Origin: Chloroflexota bacterium
GTDB taxonomy: Bacteria > Chloroflexota > Limnocylindria > Limnocylindrales > CSP1-4
Direction of reading: 5' to 3'
Length of the DNA: 63,674 nt
NCBI GenBank assembly: GCA_021783095.1
Contig: JAJXUG010000022.1
Span: 1-63,674, forward strand
Shown here: positions 62,374 through 63,674 of the stretch, piece after piece
How the letters are laid out: the number at the start of each line of letters is the position of its first letter
Position numbering within the stretch: the stretch's first letter is position 1
Made by a program: the position numbers and the translations under genes
The notes under the pieces: generated by a model
Told to the model about the DNA's origin: nothing
What the model saw: the letters and a program-made list of their open reading frames with translations, nothing else
Database searches by the model: none

Positions 62374-63399
62374 CTACTTGTCCTTCGGGAGCTCCGCGTG
62401 GCCGCCGAAGCCCCAGCGCATCGCCGAGAGCACCTTGTTGCTGAACGTCTCCTCGCCGCGCGAGGTGAACCGGGAGTAGAGCGCGGTGGTCAGCACCGGC
62501 GCCGGCGTAGTGGTGTCGATCGCTGCGATGCTCGTCCAGCGGCCCTCGCCGGAGTCGGCCACGGTGCCGCCGAAGCGATCGAGCCCGGGGTCGCCGACCA
62601 TCGCCTGGGCGGTGAGGTCCAGCAGCCAGGACGCGACGACGCTGCCGCGACGCCACAGCTCGGCGATCTCCGGGAGGTTGAGCTCGTACTGGTAGAGCTC
62701 GGGGTCCGACAGCGGACTGGTCTCGGCGTTGATCTCGCGGTGGCCCGCAATCCCGGCGTCGGCGTGGTGGAGGATGTTGAACCCCTCCGCGTACGCGGCC
62801 ATGACCCCGTACTCGATGCCGTTGTGGACCATCTTGACGAAGTGGCCGGCGCCCACAGGACCGCAGTGGAGGTAGCCCTCCTCGGCGGTTGACGGCGTTC
62901 CCTCGCGGCCGGGCGTGCGGGGGGCGCTGGCGACGCCCGGGGCGAGCGCGCGCAGGATCGGGTCGAGGGTGGCGACCGCCTCGTCCGGCCCGCCGACCAT
63001 CAGGCAGTAGCCGCGCTCGAGGCCGAAGACGCCGCCGCTCGTGCCGCAGTCGACGTAGTGGACGCCGGCCGGTGCGAGCTCCCTGGACCGGCGGATGTCG
63101 TCGCGGTACCAGGAGTTGCCGCCGTCGACGACGATGTCGCCGGGCGCGAGGTGGGGCACGAGTTCCGCGAGCGTCGCGTCGACCGACGCCGCCGGGACCA
63201 TGAGCCAGAGCACGCGCGGCGTCGGCAGCTGGGCGACGAGGTCCTCGAGCGAGTGCGCCCCGGCGTCGAGGGCGTCGCCCACGAGCGCGTCGACGCTCGC
63301 AGCGGTGCGGGCGTAGCCGACCACCGTGTGGCCGTTCCGGCGCCAGCGGCGCGCCATGTTGGCGCCCATGCGCCCAAGTCCGACGAGTCCGACGTGCAT
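62374..63399 (-). CDS. gnd: 6-phosphogluconate dehydrogenase (decarboxylating), short type
   Basis: A 341-residue 6PGDH of the short, YqeC/Gnd-II-like class often specific for NAD+. The Rossmann start MHVGLVGLGRMGANMARRW, the VDGGNSWYRDD and CGTSGGVFGLERGYCLMVGG substrate loops, and the catalytic Lys segment GHFVKMVHNGIEYGVM are all present. It converts 6-phosphogluconate to ribulose 5-phosphate plus CO2 and NAD(P)H. ATG 63397-63399 is set by the Rossmann motif. Confidence 0.9.
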   Translation of the reverse strand: MHVGLVGLGRMGANMARRWRRNGHTVVGYARTAASVDALVGDALDAGAHSLEDLVAQLPTPRVLWLMVPAASVDATLAELVPHLAPGDIVVDGGNSWYRDDIRRSRELAPAGVHYVDCGTSGGVFGLERGYCLMVGGPDEAVATLDPILRALAPGVASAPRTPGREGTPSTAEEGYLHCGPVGAGHFVKMVHNGIEYGVMAAYAEGFNILHHADAGIAGHREINAETSPLSDPELYQYELNLPEIAELWRRGSVVASWLLDLTAQAMVGDPGLDRFGGTVADSGEGRWTSIAAIDTTTPAPVLTTALYSRFTSRGEETFSNKVLSAMRWGFGGHAELPKDK

Positions 63400-63462
63400 C
63401 GCGTTCGAGCCTCCAACAGCGGGTCGCGTCCATGATGCCCCGCTTCGCGTTCCGAGGCCCGC

Positions 63463-63524
63463 CCGGCGGTCGCGCGGGGCCCGGCGGTCGCGCTCGGTCC
63501 GGCCGGCGGTCGCGCTCGGTCCGG
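63463..63524. repeat. 22-bp tandem repeat, two and a half copies
   Basis: The unit CCGGCGGTCGCGCTCGGTCC plus GG is present twice exactly (63481-63502, 63503-63524) and partly before that (63463-63480). It is upstream of gnd in noncoding DNA. Confidence 0.8.
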
Positions 63525-63674
63525 CCCGGTGGCCGGGCCGACTGGCGGCCGGGTCGGGCACGCGGCCGTCAAGCCGCCCGCCTGGCGGGCATGCTGGGGC
63601 TTCGCACGCCGCAGTGCCCGGCACGAGAGCAGCAGGCGCGCGGCGGAGCGGCTAACGCGCCGCAGAGCCGGCCC

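Overview
This 63.7 kb window is very GC-rich bacterial chromosome carrying about 50 protein genes and no rRNA or tRNA gene that I could find. The organism is most likely a member of the Chloroflexota (Limnocylindria/Ellin6529-like). This is inferred from overall protein character: F420-type oxidoreductase, CxxC zinc-ribbon protein, GuaB1-type IMPDH-family protein, LacI-controlled rhamnose operon, group 3d hydrogenase, and lipoproteins with Ala/Ser/Pro linkers. It is not proven by any marker gene. Several genes appear to be transcribed as leaderless mRNAs: a -35 and a TANNNT-like -10 box end 6-9 nt before the start codon at the transposase, the zur gene and two HAD genes.

Layout. 1-2.8 kb: end of a carbamate kinase, a zinc-ribbon protein, a VOC protein and an intact IS630-type insertion sequence sitting in the VOC stop codon. 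3-10 kb (minus strand): a sugar operon made of a solute-binding lipoprotein, two permeases, a GH31 glycosidase and a LacI regulator, with an operator-like repeat at its promoter. 10.5-12.2 kb: an unknown protein, a tiny coupled membrane protein and a truncated membrane protein. 12.2-23.5 kb: a complete L-rhamnose locus, with a divergent LacI regulator, ABC importer, mutarotase, kinase, isomerase and two different class II aldolases. 23.7-25.4 kb: a Cys-rich protein, a chagasin-like lipoprotein, a sensor-kinase remnant and a His-rich two-repeat protein. 25.5-28.8 kb: zur-znuABC-type zinc uptake operon. 28.9-36 kb: GuaB1-type protein, HAD phosphatase, TauE/SafE exporter, a cell-wall glucosaminidase, and an AlkZ-like protein downstream of glmS.

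36-47 kb: glmS; a candidate leaderless Cys-containing leader peptide followed by a transsulfuration pair (cystathionine beta-synthase-like and cystathionine gamma-synthase/lyase-like); an MFS transporter followed by a four-copy, exactly 40-bp-period palindromic array; a sigma factor with DUF5667 partner and a secreted TQ-rich protein; argG. 47.6-55.3 kb: ferredoxin plus NuoF-like flavoprotein; a HAD hydrolase whose stop codon lies in a MITE-like element; MFS transporters; an LLM oxidoreductase; a CobQ-VOC chimera; fragments of an MFS gene. 55.6-62.1 kb: a bidirectional [NiFe] hydrogenase operon hoxEFUYH whose HoxF is fused to a GltD-like FAD/NAD(P) module. The window ends with a 6-phosphogluconate dehydrogenase.

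Working logic: the GH31 and rhamnose loci import and break down plant or microbial polysaccharide sugars. The zinc locus couples a Fur-family sensor to uptake. The transsulfuration pair may be under cysteine-sensing translational control. The hydrogenase exchanges electrons between H2 and NAD(P). Many truncated genes (sensor kinase, DsbA-like, MFS, CobQ, a membrane protein) mark this as a region with repeated small deletions.
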